NCBI GenBank assembly: GCA_008921705.1
Contig: VFFE01007836.1
Coordinates: forward strand, 2,314,360-2,378,359
Origin: Burhinus oedicnemus
Taxonomy: Eukaryota; Chordata; Aves; Charadriiformes; Burhinidae
DNA length: 64,000 nucleotides
Direction: 5' to 3'
The position numbers and the translations under genes are program-made. Shown one piece after another: positions 27,184 to 39,030 of the stretch (position 1 is its first letter; each line of letters begins with the position of its first letter). The notes under the pieces are model-generated. The model worked only from the letters and a program-made list of their open reading frames with translations. It was not told where the DNA came from and ran no database searches.

Positions 27184-28120
27184 AATTCTGTTTCAGACAC
27201 GGTTAGAAAGAAGCTTATTTATTTGAAATGAAATCTATTGTTGTCAGTGAAGCATGCCTTATAATTAAAAAACCTCCTCAATAATGAAAAGAAATTCACA
27301 AGGATCTTCTTTTTTTTGAATGTTCTTAGTTAATAAGCCAGTGATCTCACAATAGATACAACCTCCTGATGTAAAATCAAAATTAGTGTCCAATGATACT
27401 CTGAAGTACTGGAACAAGCAAAGAAATGGTGAGACATAAGAAATATGGAACTTGCTGTGGCTTTCTCAAGACAAAGGAGATGAGTTATCTGATTCGTGTG
27501 TAATCACAAAGTTAAACAAACAACAATAAAGCTGAACTAATTCACTGTCAAGTCTACATGTCATCCTGGCTGGTTCATTATGTGCATTTGTGACAAACAA
27601 TACGGAAGAGACAACTGTACTGAATCAAATAACTTGCAACAGTTTACACTCCTATAAAACTATTTACATTTTGTCAAATGAATATTTATAACAAGTGGCT
27701 TTCCCTTCACAAACACTGTAGCTCAAGCAGTTCCCATTCATTATCGTATTTAGGAAGTACAAACACTAATTCTGTGAGTCAGCGACACAGTCTGTTGTAA
27801 CTTGCCATAAAACAAGGCCTGCAATACTAATATAAAATGTAGGAGAAACGTGCTGTTGCTTCCAGTTTTTCAAATGTCCTCGCATTTTTACGTCTCCAAC
27901 TCACAGGAATTCAGTTTCAATATTATATCTGCCCTTCAGCATAGCATGCCCCAATGAAACAGCCGGTGAAGTTTATTTTGCACTTTATCAATACAGTGTA
28001 AACCAGCATGTGCTTACCTCCATGGGGTTACTGAACCCAACTTGTCTGTGTGCACAGACAGCACTTTGGCCACAGATGTGACTGGTTAACTGTACAAGCA
28101 AGGAGGATAAATCCACACAA

Positions 28121-28223
28121 CAATACTTCATTCACCAAGGAAATCTGCTGTGGATTACAGCTTCTCTATGGTTACGTCTGTTCTTAATTTACTGCTTTTA
28201 TTCAGTTTTCAACCATAAATGAG
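28121..28223 (+). repeat. Duplicated ~100-bp element, copy A
   Basis: This stretch aligns with 38,228-38,334 in the same orientation. Shared blocks in order are ttcattcaMcaa, GAAATCTGYTGTGGATTAC, a variable middle, YCTGTT, AATTTAYTGCTTTYATTCAG and a final ATAAA-GAG (Y = C/T, M = A/C). By eye the core is about 70% identical over 85-100 bases. It is not a CR1 fragment and I recognise no transposon ends. It may be two copies of an old unnamed repeat, or a local duplication about 10.1 kb apart. Confidence 0.6.
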
Positions 28224-28626
28224 CCCCTTATGAGGCATTCAGTATGCAGAATTGACAACTCTTTTTATCTACTCAAAAAATATTTTTGGATAATAATTTA
28301 TGGTTACGAAATATTTTAAGCAGTTTGAATAGTTACATTATATTCTTTCAGTGCTTAATGATGCAGTATCCCCTGTAAAAACGAGACCTGGGCAATCTAT
28401 TGATTTCACATATTTATAACAAAACACAGCAGCCTTGGCCATACAGAAACACAAATTTTAAAACTGCATATATCATGGGAATGGCATTGTGTTTTTTTTA
28501 AAAGCTCTTAAACAGCATCTCATGAGGAAATCCTAGGCCAGCACTGTGACTAAAGGCCCTGTGGATGGGAACATAAAGAAAGTTTTTGGCAGGCATGATA
28601 TTTTGTTTATGGCCTTTTTTTTCTTC

Positions 28627-28642
28627 TTTTTTTTTTTTTTTT
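28627..28642. repeat. T16 homopolymer
   Basis: Sixteen T bases preceded by TTTTTTCTTC, giving a pyrimidine tract of about 27 bases. There is no exon-like sequence after it, so it is not scored as a splice acceptor. Confidence 0.8.
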
Positions 28643-31600
28643 AAAGTTTACGATATAGATTTTAAACACTATTCAACAGAGAAAATGTGAAGCTGTCTGT
28701 AATGCTGGGGAGGGTTACTGCATTATTTATGTTTTATGTATGAAACTGAAATGTGAGCATGGGTATTTTAATCTTGTTTCACCATCAAAGATAGTTTCTC
28801 AATTTGTATGCCAAATTAATGCACTATCAGCTTTGTAAAAGCCATCTAAAGGGACTGATTAGCATTGGGCACTAAGTGATGCTTAGGAAAGAAGGTTGTG
28901 AGTAAGCAGAGCTGCCTAGGAAACTAGCAACATGCTGCAAAGCTACTGGTATGTTTGTCGCATGCCGATACCATCCTTTCTATCAGTTCCGACATACGTC
29001 CTCAGAGGGACATCATCCACCGAAACTATAATTGGCAATAGAGGAAGGCAGCCATGTGAATGATATGGAATATTCTTATTAATTGAGACAATAGTGATGA
29101 GGCTTTAAAAAGCCTTCCAAGATGACAAAGTCCCCTTTGCATTATTTTAGATTAATTTAAAGTGTTGGCACACAAAGCTTTACAACTTTATTCTTGGCAG
29201 AATATGAGTACTTTCAGACTCATTGATACTCAGGGATTCTTCACTATTACAGAGTAAACTCCCTGTAGATAAACAAAGGAAAACATTTGAATGAGGTACT
29301 TGCAGTGTTTTCCTCATTAGCAGCTACAGTGTCTTGAGCAGGGAATGAGTGTTTTGGGAAAAGCATTCTTGGCATTAACAGGAAAGGACATTGCTTTTAC
29401 AGGCAAGAACACTTTATGGCTTTCTGAAACATCCTATCACAATACCATATGTAATCCAAATAAAAAAATACAACTGAAAGCAAAATTAAGTGTTGGGTAC
29501 TTTAGAAATAAGTACACTTCTATATAAATACAGCAGAGAAATACTGAACTGATTTTAGTTTGGTTGCTTTAAATATTGCCCCTGATGTTTTATGGATTCC
29601 AGTTCTTCCTTTGTTTGCTATTTAATTGCAACTGGTTTTGATTTCTTTATAAAAATAAAAAATGCTTTGTTTAAGACTGAATATCCTCATTTTCATTTAG
29701 TGGATGCAGTCAGAATGCTAGGTGTAGGCAGACATTTTCCGCATGCATTTAAGATTCCCCTGGAGTGGCTGGATAAAACACCATGGCAGATACTCAGCTC
29801 TACAATCACAGGGACTGTGCCAGTGAGTCTTTTGAGCCTTCTGAGTATAAAACTTCCCTGAGTTAGAGGTTACCTTTTAATTGTGAGTGCATGCGTGCAC
29901 ACACATTCATTTGTGTGCTGGGACCGTAGCTATGCTATAACGATCTGTATGCCCTCTTAATCTGTATTTATGAATGAAAGTTTTAAATTTAGCTAAAGCC
30001 AGTGGATAGCCGCAGGGCTACTATCAGTTATGTTTAGTACCATGATCCAAACTTAGCACTTACGTCTCACTTATTATGTAGAGATTTAATGGATGGCAAA
30101 AATCTCTAAAAGCTTCATGACTCTGAGAACTCAGGAACTTCTTTTGCATGAGAGATACACACATCTAAAAAAAAAAAAGGAATGTCAAAGCAGTAAAAGT
30201 TGCTGTTGTTCTGAAGTGCCAAATTGACTTGAGAAGAGCCACCTGGATTTGGATCCTTGAACAGTGGTTTTCCTTTTTTGCTGCCCTAGAATCTGAACTA
30301 CTTCTACTACACACAAAGATAGGACAGGATTTCTGCCTAAACATCAAATCTTCAGATACTTGCATGTGTGCACTAACTCCGTGAGGTGCCTAGTTCAGCC
30401 ACGATATGGAACGGCTGGTAGGACATAAAATGATTCTGTAGTATTTGGATATTTTATGGATTTACGCCCACATAACTGAAATTGTGGAGTGGAGCAACAC
30501 AGACACCCCAAAGCAGCTGACAGCCATTTCATTCAAGAATTTGGATGAGGCAACAACTTCATCAGTGTTTTTCCCTCCCTCATTTTACTCCTAAACTCAA
30601 TTGTCTCAAGGTCTGAGCAGCAAAGGGCTACTGAACATCACATTGCTTCAAGTCACTCTACTGGGGTTTTTCCTGACAGTTGGGTTTCACAAATACCAAG
30701 CTAAATGACCTACGTGTGTTTTCCAGCATAAATACAATGAATCACAATAATATAATGCTATAGTTCTGAATTAAACTGACAATGACCAGGACACCGCAAC
30801 ATCAGATCCCCATTCCACTGTGAATTCAAGTTCTACTCATATGTATTGCAGCTAAGAATGGATCTGTACAAGGACACCTGACCCAGGTGGCTAATCAAGT
30901 GTAATCTATCTGACCCATCTGGCACCTGAGCCAGCCTCTGCTCTTAAATAATTTATGTGTCAGGGCAATGTACTAATTTGAATCCTACCCCTCATCATAG
31001 TGCATGTATGAGCAAGTGCTAGTCAGAGGATCATTTAACACTGAATTCTCCCAACACATCACAATTACAGAACCGTCTGTGCTAAACAGCTTCTGCTTTC
31101 TGAGCTACTGCAAAAATCTTCAGCACCTCAGAAGTCACCAAAATGTATCAATTCTTCTGCGATGTGAAGAAATGCAATGTTAGCATATGGTAGCTGAATG
31201 ATAAAGCACAGAGAAGCAGGTAGGCTGAAACACCACCAAATTATTACCCTTGGAATTTGTTTTCTCTTTACCTTTTTTCTCATATGTATATTTGCACTTA
31301 GGCAAAGTGGAAAAGATCCTGCAGATTTTGTACATGTGATCTGCCCTACAAGTCAACAACATGCAAAGATTAATAGTTTGCTTAATTAGAGTTTGCAAGC
31401 CTAATTTTTGAAACTCAAAAATCATAGAAACATTCAGGTTGGAAAGGACCTGGCACGGTCTTACCTTAGTCTGAATTACTGCTTAAAGCTGTCTTAACAC
31501 TGAATTTAGACCAAGCGACTAAGAATTCAGCCTTAAGCAGGAATTTAGACTTGAATATCTCTTCTCTTGGAGAATCCCACAACCTCTGTGGGAAACCTGC

Positions 31601-32637
31601 TCCAAAGACTAATTATTTTCTCAGCAAAAGAAAACAAATATTCTTGCATCTAGTCAAAACTTTCCCTATACCTGTTTATGACTGTTAACTCTCATGATCC
31701 TGTTCTACATCTCCATGAAGAACTTGGCTACACCTTTTCTGTAACCTCATTGTAGATACTGGAGTGCTGCTGTTAGGTCCCCTTATCGCCCTCCCTTCTC
31801 CAGGGCGAACAAGTCCCAGTCCCTCAGCCTCTCCTCACAGGCCAAGTGCTCTAGCCTCTGATCATCTTGTCGGCCCTCCACTGAATTTCATCCAGGTTTT
31901 CAATGTCTGTCTTGTACTGGGGGGCCCAAAACTGGTCTAGCAAATGCTAATTAGAGGGAAATAATCAGTTCCCTTGATCTACTGGCTATGCTCCTGGTTA
32001 TACAACCCATTTATGCTGTTAGTCCTCATCACTGCCACGACACACTTATGACTCTGGTGCAGCCTATTGTCCAAGAAAATCCCCAGCTTTCTGTGTAGAA
32101 CGGCTGTGTAGCAGTCCCCAGCCTGTACTGATGCAGGACCGTAAGTTCTTCCCAGGTTCAGGGCTTTACCCTTTCAGGGCTTTAGGTCCCGTTGTCCCAG
32201 TTCCTAGTCTCTCCAGGTTCCTAGGCCTGCAAAACTGAGGAGTGTCTCCACCTCCAAGTCACTGGTAAAGATATGAAACAGTGCCTGTACAGATCACAGA
32301 GGAACTACGCTTTCCAAGCACAGTAGTAACCATGGGCCATTACCTTTTGGGCTGGATGATCCAACCAGTTTTTCAACCCAGTACTTCACTCATTTAAACT
32401 GTGATGTCCCAACCTGAATACAAGGGAAGTTGTTTTGAAACCCCTGCTAAGATCATTGTAGATGACACTCACTATGCCCCCTGCCACCTACAGATCTACT
32501 CCTTTCATCATAGAGGGTAATCAGGTTGGTAAAGCATGATTTACCTTTGTAAATTCTTGTTGGTTATTCCCAGTCACCTTCTTCTCCTTCATGTGCCCAA
32601 AAAGTGCTTCCAAGATCACTCAATTATTTTCCCAGGG

Positions 32638-32716
32638 ACTGAAGTAAGGATGTTGGAGCGGGTAAAGTACCCTGAAGTTACTTTAATGTGACTGAAGTAA
32701 CCCTGTTGGAGCGAGT
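32638..32716 (+). repeat. 53-bp-offset duplication at the nested CR1 5' junction
   Basis: ACTGAAGTAA-NNN-TGTTGGAGCGRGT occurs at 32,638-32,663 and again at 32,691-32,716, 22 of 26 positions identical. A related word, cctgaagttac, lies between them. The first half of each copy (actgaagtaa) comes from the old host CR1 and the second half (ttggagcg) from the incoming CR1. The duplication therefore spans the junction and must have formed during or after the insertion. Confidence 0.7.
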
Positions 32717-33146
32717 CCAGAGGAGGGCCACAAAGATGATCAGAGGATTAGAGCACCTCTCTTATGAAGACAGGCTGAGAGAGTTCGGGTTTTTCAGCCT
32801 GAAGAAGGCTCTGGGGAGTATCTGAAGGGGGCTTACAAGAAAGCTGGAGAGAGACTTTTTACAAGGGCATGTAGTGATAGGATGAGGGGTAATGGCTTTA
32901 AACTGGAAGAGGGTAGATTCAGAATAGATCTCAGGAAGAAATTTTTCACTGTGAGGGTGGTGAGGCACTGGAACAGGTTGCCCAGGGAAGCTCTGGAGGC
33001 CCCATCCCTGGAAGTGTTTAAGATCAGGCTGGATGGGGCTTTGAACAACCATTTCTGGTGGGAGGTGGCCCTGCCTATGGCAGGGAGTTTGGAACTAGAT
33101 GATCTTTAAGGTCCCTTCCAACCTAAACCATTCTATGATTCTATGA
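32648..33146 (+). mobile_element. Younger CR1 3' fragment nested in the older CR1
   Basis: A plus-strand CR1 end inserted into the minus-strand CR1 around it. It begins near ttggagcgagtccagagg (32,704) and carries the C-terminal ORF2 region; 32,882-33,106 reads RGNGF, RFRIDLRKKFF, HWNRLPREAL and SLEVFK in one frame. It then enters the 3' UTR (ggtcccttccaacctaaacc) and ends with the diagnostic tail ATTCTATGATTCTATGA at 33,130-33,146. Around 32,815 the frame breaks where about a dozen codons usual in CR1 are missing, so even this copy cannot be translated through. The older element resumes at 33,147 with ccagcctatagttcc, exactly where its sequence stopped on the left. The 5' junction is complicated by a local duplication (32,638-32,716). 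Confidence 0.9.
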
Positions 33147-35434
33147 CCAGCCTATAGTTCCTTGGGTTGTCTTTCATGACATGCTTGAAGATGGATATGA
33201 CTTTTGTCTCGCTCCAGTCATTGGGGACCTTCCTTGATCTCTGTGACCTCTCAAAGATGATGGAGAACAGCCAGTTCACTGGCCACAATGAGGCCAGTTC
33301 ATCAAAAAGTTGTCTCAGCACCTCTGGATGCCTCTGGTCTGGTCCTGTGGACTGAACTGGGTCAAGATTTCTCAAGAGAACTCTGACCCAATCCTTTCCT
33401 ACTGCTGGTAGTTTCTGTCCTCTTTCAATCCTGTGTGTCTAGTCAGAGGCATGGGAGACATGGTCAGTGAAGAGTTGGGCAATGAGTTGCAGCCTTATCT
33501 ACATCTGCTGTTCCTATTTAGTGGCACCCATTTAGCAGCAAGTCCACATTATCCCTGTTTACTGTTAATACAGCTATAGAAGCTCTTGTTGATTTTGACA
33601 TCCCTTGCCAGGTCCAACTCTAGCTTCACTTGCCAGTTTCAATTCTAGCTGAAGTTTGGTTTTCCTAACACCTTCCCTGCTTGCCTAGGCAAGGCTTCTA
33701 CATTCCTCCTTAGTATCCTCTCCTTCCTTTTGTATATGTGCAGCTTCTGTATATGTCCTTTTTGCACTGGAGTTCACTCAGGAGTTTCAGTCATCCTTGT
33801 TTAACCAAGATGTTCCATTGATAGGTAGCATTTTCCTGAATATTGGGATGAGTGCTGTTGTGCTTTAAGGAGGCTGTCCTTACAGATCTGCCAGCTTTCC
33901 TGAGCTCTTTGTCTTTCATCACTGGCTCCCACGGGACCCCACCTACCAGTTACCCAAAAAAGTCTTCCTTAAACCAGCCTGCCACCTATTCCTTAGAAAA
34001 GCTCCTAGAAGAGTGCCATGTAAATGGCACTCCCCCCACTGCCTTTTTCCATGCCTGCCTTCTGTAAAAAGCCTGTACCATGCACCCTAGCTGCACTCCA
34101 GTCCTACGAGCCATTCCACTGCCTCAGTCTTCCCAAAGATGTCATGGTTCCGCAACTGCATGTCAAGCTCCAGCTCATCCTGTTTATTTCCCAGGCTGTG
34201 TGCTTTTGTGCACAGGCACTTGAGGTTGGCCCTCAGGGTGGGATTTAGCCTTTCTGGTGGTTCCCTTCCTTCTATTAACCTACCCTATATACTAACCACC
34301 CTAGTCTCCATTCCCTCACTTAACTACAAGGTCGTTTCCCCATACCCTAGTCCACATAGCTTAAAGCCTTCCCCATCAGATTGGCAAGCTTGCTGTAATT
34401 GGTTTTGCTTGCAGTGGTTGTATGCAACAAGATGCAGTGCCTTCTAGTTCTTTCTTGCATTGCATATGGCAGCATAACAAAGATCAGTTATGAATGCTGG
34501 ACATTCTGATAACAGAGAGTTTTCTTCTACATTGATGCAAAGTTTTTCTAAAACCACCTTTCACAACAAAACCCCTTTGCTTCTCTATGAAACCTTATAA
34601 CTAGCAAAGATGACACAGCTAGAGGGAAGGATGACTTTGCACCTATGCAGGCTTCAGGCTGATGCAATGATTCCTTGGTGGCACAGAGCAGCCTAAGAAC
34701 AGGTCTGACATGCTTCATAATTAAAATACTTCAGGATCAAAAAGTATAAAGATGACTTAAAATCTCCAAGCTGTGCCAACTCCTTCTGCAACTGAAGATC
34801 TTGTCCTATAAGCTAAGTATCCAGATGTCAGTGCCAAGAGTTCACAGACTTAAAGTGTAAGCAGCTAAAACTTCACTGAAACGAAACATTCATATACTGA
34901 AATTAAGGATGTTTATTAGCAATAGATTCAGCACAAATGAGAAGGCAATGGGGGCAAGCTAAATGAATGCCAGTTCGCCTCTATAAGGGCATCAGAAAAA
35001 TGGACTGATGGAGCTGGTGAGCAGCTGAAGCTTCAGTTTCACAAAATGGCTCTGGTTATAGAGCAGAAGTCCTGCTGTTTTGGCTGGCTCCTTTATATTA
35101 TAGAAACAACAGCTTAATTCTAATTGGCACACATATCTTTTCTCCACTGATAAATAAAAGGAGCGCTGGAATGCTGTATGCAATTCATTTTAGCTTGTGT
35201 CGGATATATTTCTGGCATGCAGTGTGTGTGGCTGTGCCAGACAGCAGGGTTGGCATCTGCAAAGTTGCTCAGTGGGCATCTCACTACTACTTCTCAGGAA
35301 GCAATGCTCCATTTCTTTCTAACATTGAATACTAGGAAAGAAATGGCAGCTAAAGCCTATTCAGCTGTGTTTTTACCAGTATGATCTGTAACATGCCACT
35401 CCTTGGCAACCGCCTGCTACAATTTCAGCACCTA

Positions 35435-36075
35435 AATATATTAAGACAACACAATCCCTTAGGAATGCCTAGGATATTTTTGAAAATGGGAATTCAGATG
35501 ACTAAGGGCATTTACCAATAGGCTGCAGCAGAAAATTGCCAGATACCTTCTCCCACTATCTGCTTTGCCCCTCAGCTAAGTACGGGGAATGGAATGCATA
35601 CGTGCTTCTCAGCTGCTTAAGTGCTAAGTCTCAGAGTTTAGATTAAAGGTGCCTTGGTCAGCAGTTTAAAGTAAAGCCCTCAGACTCTTTACTGACATGA
35701 CTGAGACGTGGGTGTGTGTCCCAACCTGCCTGCTCTCCAGTGGGAGCAGCAATCTCCAGCAGTGGGGAAACAGTAGAAGATGATAACATCTCACACAGCA
35801 GTTGTACAGCAAAGGAAATGTGTGCCAAAGACTTCAGTGCCAAAGGCTTAGGTGCTTAAAGATATGTAATATGAGAATTTACAGAACTATCCACTTGAGT
35901 TAAGGCATTTGTCTTTCACTGAAATCAACATATATGTATGAAAAATCTCAATGATCACTTCTCTAAATCTTTATTTACTTAAGTACCTTTAAAAAACTAG
36001 TCACACATCAAGTATGGTAATGACTAAGGCTCAGATGAACTGACTTAGACCCTTTGAAAATGCTGTCCCAATGGC
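35435..36075. repeat. Ancient repeat relics (several pieces)
   Basis: Words such as tttttgaaaatgggaattcagatg (near 35,474), gccaaaggcttaggtgcttaaag (35,838), cactgaaatcaaca (35,917) and gacttagaccctttgaaaatgctgtcc (36,042) resemble old sauropsid repeats. I recall these as carrying 'gaaaatgggacttaggtgcctaa' and 'cattgaaatcaatgggag' segments. They are dispersed and diverged, so the boundaries are guesses and the family is not named. Confidence 0.3.
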
Positions 36076-38227
36076 AACGTGGGAAAATATTCCTGTTTAT
36101 GGATGGAACTCTATTAGAGGATGAGAAGTAGAAAACAAGGGAAAAAATTATATTCAAAGAATTATTTTTGTCCTTTCAAACAAAAAAAAAGTGTAAAGTT
36201 TGGGTCTTAGTCAGAACTAAGATTGAATGTATGGATTAAGAGCAAGAAGCAGAGAATTTTGTGCAAATCTATTTCCAATTAAATTGCTAGTTGCTTCTTC
36301 CCTTAAAAGTCCAAAAGCACTATGAGGTACAGTGACTATAATTAACGGAAAGTAATTTGTAGATATCTAATCACACTTCTTTTTTTAAAAACATGCAAAA
36401 CTAATCTCACAAAACTAAATGCAAAATAACAATTGAAAAATGTGTCCTTTAGCCTTTAGATGAATTTAAATAAAAACGTGTATTGGATCTGCACATTAAT
36501 AAAGCCTGTTAAGCTCAGTAGAATACTTTATATTCATCTGTGCTTCATCAAGCAGGTTCATGACCTCTACAGAACTGCAGCAGCTCCCTCTGTTCTGAGA
36601 ACCGCATGGGGGAAGATGGTAAATATTATTTTGTGATTAGAAAATGTTACTGGAATTGTCATAGAGAAATATTTAATGTGGAGAGTGTGGTTCAGGAATT
36701 AAAACATACACAGCAGGAGAAAAAGCAGCATGGTGCAAATTTTACTCCTAGTGACAGGCAAGTAAAATTTAAGGAACATCTATGACATTGGAAATATTGT
36801 GCCATAGTTACATAGTTATTACTGAGCTCATGAAGATATTTATGCACCTGCCTAACTTAAACCATGTGAGGATTCTCATTGTTCTAGATGAGACAATGTA
36901 GATATTTTAAATTAAGCAGAAAATTAAATATCTTGCTGAATTGGTATTGTAGAAAAATGTAGTTGAGTGATTTTTTTTGCTGTCAAATAAGCATACATCT
37001 AAATAACCAAATGTGTTAAATAAATGCATCAATGAGATTTGATGAGAAGCACAGGAATGATGATGTGCAGAACATTATTCTAATGTAACACATACAATAT
37101 ACGATGAAATACTTATTAAAAGCTCAATGCAACAACTGTGTTTGCAGTTCCTTTTCCTCATTTTCCTGCAGTGTGCATGAATATGTGTACATATCTGTGT
37201 GCACTTTAGTAATAATCAGTCTGCCTTGCTCTTTTCACAGATTACATACCAACCTATTCTTTTAGACGTGAGAGCCAAGCGGGTTGGTTAAAATATAAAA
37301 ATAGCAGCATAGCATTGTGTATCTCATTAAAAAACCCAAACATGACAAAGAAGGATAAGAACATCAAAAAAGCTCCTTAACAAAATCAACTTCCATAGGG
37401 CTGATTCTAAATCTCTTCTCCCCCCATTCAAATTACACCCATGTAGAAGATTTGGGAGACTCCTACTCTACTCCAGTCATTGCAAATGTTGCTCCTGACT
37501 TTCTCTTTCACTGATTTCAGCAGGGCCAAACCTTAACCATTATTTTTCAAAGTTTTCAGTTTGAGTGTTTCAGTCCAGCTCAGTTATCTCAGTAATCTGT
37601 TGATATAATCATTCATTCTTCGGTATATATTTTTTTCCCATTGGTGAAATATTCTTGATTAGCGTATTGTTACCATATATTTGTATTACATGTTCCATCA
37701 TTATCAAATGGAGACAAAGGCAGTAACAACGCCTGTGTCAGCACACACCCACAACTGCTTATGCTCAAATCCTTCTTATCTAGAAAATTCAAATCACCAT
37801 AAAGGTTCCCTGCAGCTAAATATTGCTTTCACATAATTGCCAGGAAAGGGCTTCCTAAATTATAGGACAGAATAAATTATAGAAGAATCATGTTCCCTAC
37901 AATCCAAGGGGGGAATTAACACAGTCTGTAAAGACTCCCAGAAATTACCAATCTGAATTTAAATTCCACATTTAAATGGAGCTAAGATAACTTCAATGAA
38001 AAGGTTCTCTGCTCTTGAGAATGTCTGCTCTGGAGAGGATTAATATGGGCTTTCTAGACTTTTCATAGGTATTGAAAGCAAGTATTCTATTTATTAATAA
38101 CTAAAAAAATGCAGTGACCACTATAGTTTTCATTCAGAGCAAAACTTAAACAGGAAAACGATACGAATCTCAACAGACTGTTTGAGTTATCTGTCCCTTC
38201 TTTAATCTGAGAGATTACTCAACAAAA

Positions 38228-38334
38228 CCAATGTTCATTCAACAACATTCATGAAATCTGTTGTGGATTACCAATATCATCAGTTAAACCTGTTTCAAAT
38301 TTATTGCTTTCATTCAGGTTAAATAATAAAAGAG
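38228..38334 (+). repeat. Duplicated ~100-bp element, copy B
   Basis: Partner of the copy at 28,121-28,223, in the same orientation. GAAATCTGTTGTGGATTAC at 38,253-38,271 and TTTATTGCTTTCATTCAG near 38,300-38,317 are the strongest shared blocks. Similarity appears to fade within a few tens of bases on both sides. It sits in an interval with few open frames. No inverted terminal repeats or target duplications are evident. Confidence 0.6.
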
Positions 38335-38934
38335 TCCATTTGTACCACCACATGTATATACATGAATTCAGCTTTCATCATTCTCTACAAGTTTAATCCA
38401 GTGATTTATGTTTTTTAACACAGTTTTGGGCAAATCTGTTGAAGAAATTTAGCCAGACTGATAGAAGAGTTAGACTGGATTACTGTGATGTGTGCCATGT
38501 TTAAAACCAGCCTGCTCTGTTTGGAGAAAAGGAAAAGTCAAGCATTTCAACACTGTAACCCTGCTTGAAGTTCTAATCATTTTAATGGCTTTAGCAAAGG
38601 AGAGCAGAGTGAGGTTGGGAGAGTTCAAAGACAATGATCTTTATTATTAGAAATATGTTAGAACAGCAAAGAAGCAAAGCTGCTTTTTTTCTGCTTTTTC
38701 TTTAGTCACAGCAGGAAATAACACTGCTTAGATTAAAGTTTTCTGACGTTTAAACAGTCATGGCAGTGGCTACATGTTAATTTTTTTTTAAAATCATCTC
38801 CCTTTTGAAACTCTCTCCATCTACCAATGTTTAAAAAAAACACACACGCAGAAAATTAAATGTAAAATGCTTCTCTTATGTTTCATATCACAGCTAAATT
38901 TTTTCATTTAAATTCAAGTGAATTGAATTGAATG

Positions 38935-39030
38935 GGTGTACAGCATAGCTGAGGGTTTTGCTAATGAGGTACAAAGCTTTTTGCCTTTAGGTCACTAGTT
39001 CAAATCCAGGCAAGGCTAGAAACAGCTGAA
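38935..39030 (+). mobile_element. Possible tRNA-derived SINE relic
   Basis: A B-box-like AGTTCAAATCC (38,997-39,007; consensus GGTTCRANTCC) lies about 50 bases after an A-box-like TAGCTGAGGGT (38,946-38,956; consensus TRGCNNAGTGG, two mismatches). The text between (gctttttgcctttaggtcact) and after (caggcaaggctag) is typical of tRNA-related SINE heads. It does not fold as an intact tRNA, having no matching acceptor arms, so it is not a tRNA gene. It may be a remnant of an ancient amniote SINE, or a coincidence. Confidence 0.4.

Larger units (their letters stand above)
23222..31419. other. Intergenic AT-rich DNA, ORF-poor
   Basis: No gene supported. Between 25,837 and 29,344 there is not even a chance open frame of 60 codons, reflecting high A/T and frequent stops. 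It contains two relics of an old interspersed repeat (23.8 and 24.5 kb), T-runs at 27,169-27,183 and 28,627-28,642, a small hairpin at 26,910-26,929 (8-bp arms GACTACAG/CTGTAGTC, loop AACT), and copy A of the duplicated element at 28,121-28,223. Confidence 0.65.
31420..34400 (-). mobile_element. Old CR1 LINE, most of ORF2, split by a nested CR1
   Basis: On the plus strand this runs from a 3' end (aatcatagaaacattcaggtt, 31,420) rightward through the reverse complement of CR1 ORF2. Landmarks are ccctcagcctctcctcacagg near 31,822, ggggggcccaaaactg near 31,919, and tcatcatagagggtaatcagg near 32,506. At 33,133-33,375 a minus-strand frame of 80 codons matches the early reverse-transcriptase region (STGPD, HPEVLR, SIIFERS, NYR). 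Further 5' parts continue to about 34,400, including a likely gap near 33,985-34,060. The interruption at about 32,648-33,146 is a separate plus-strand CR1. Excluding it, about 2.5 kb remains, long for an avian CR1, which are usually truncated to a few hundred bases. Many stops and small gaps show it is long dead. The right boundary is approximate. Confidence 0.85.
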
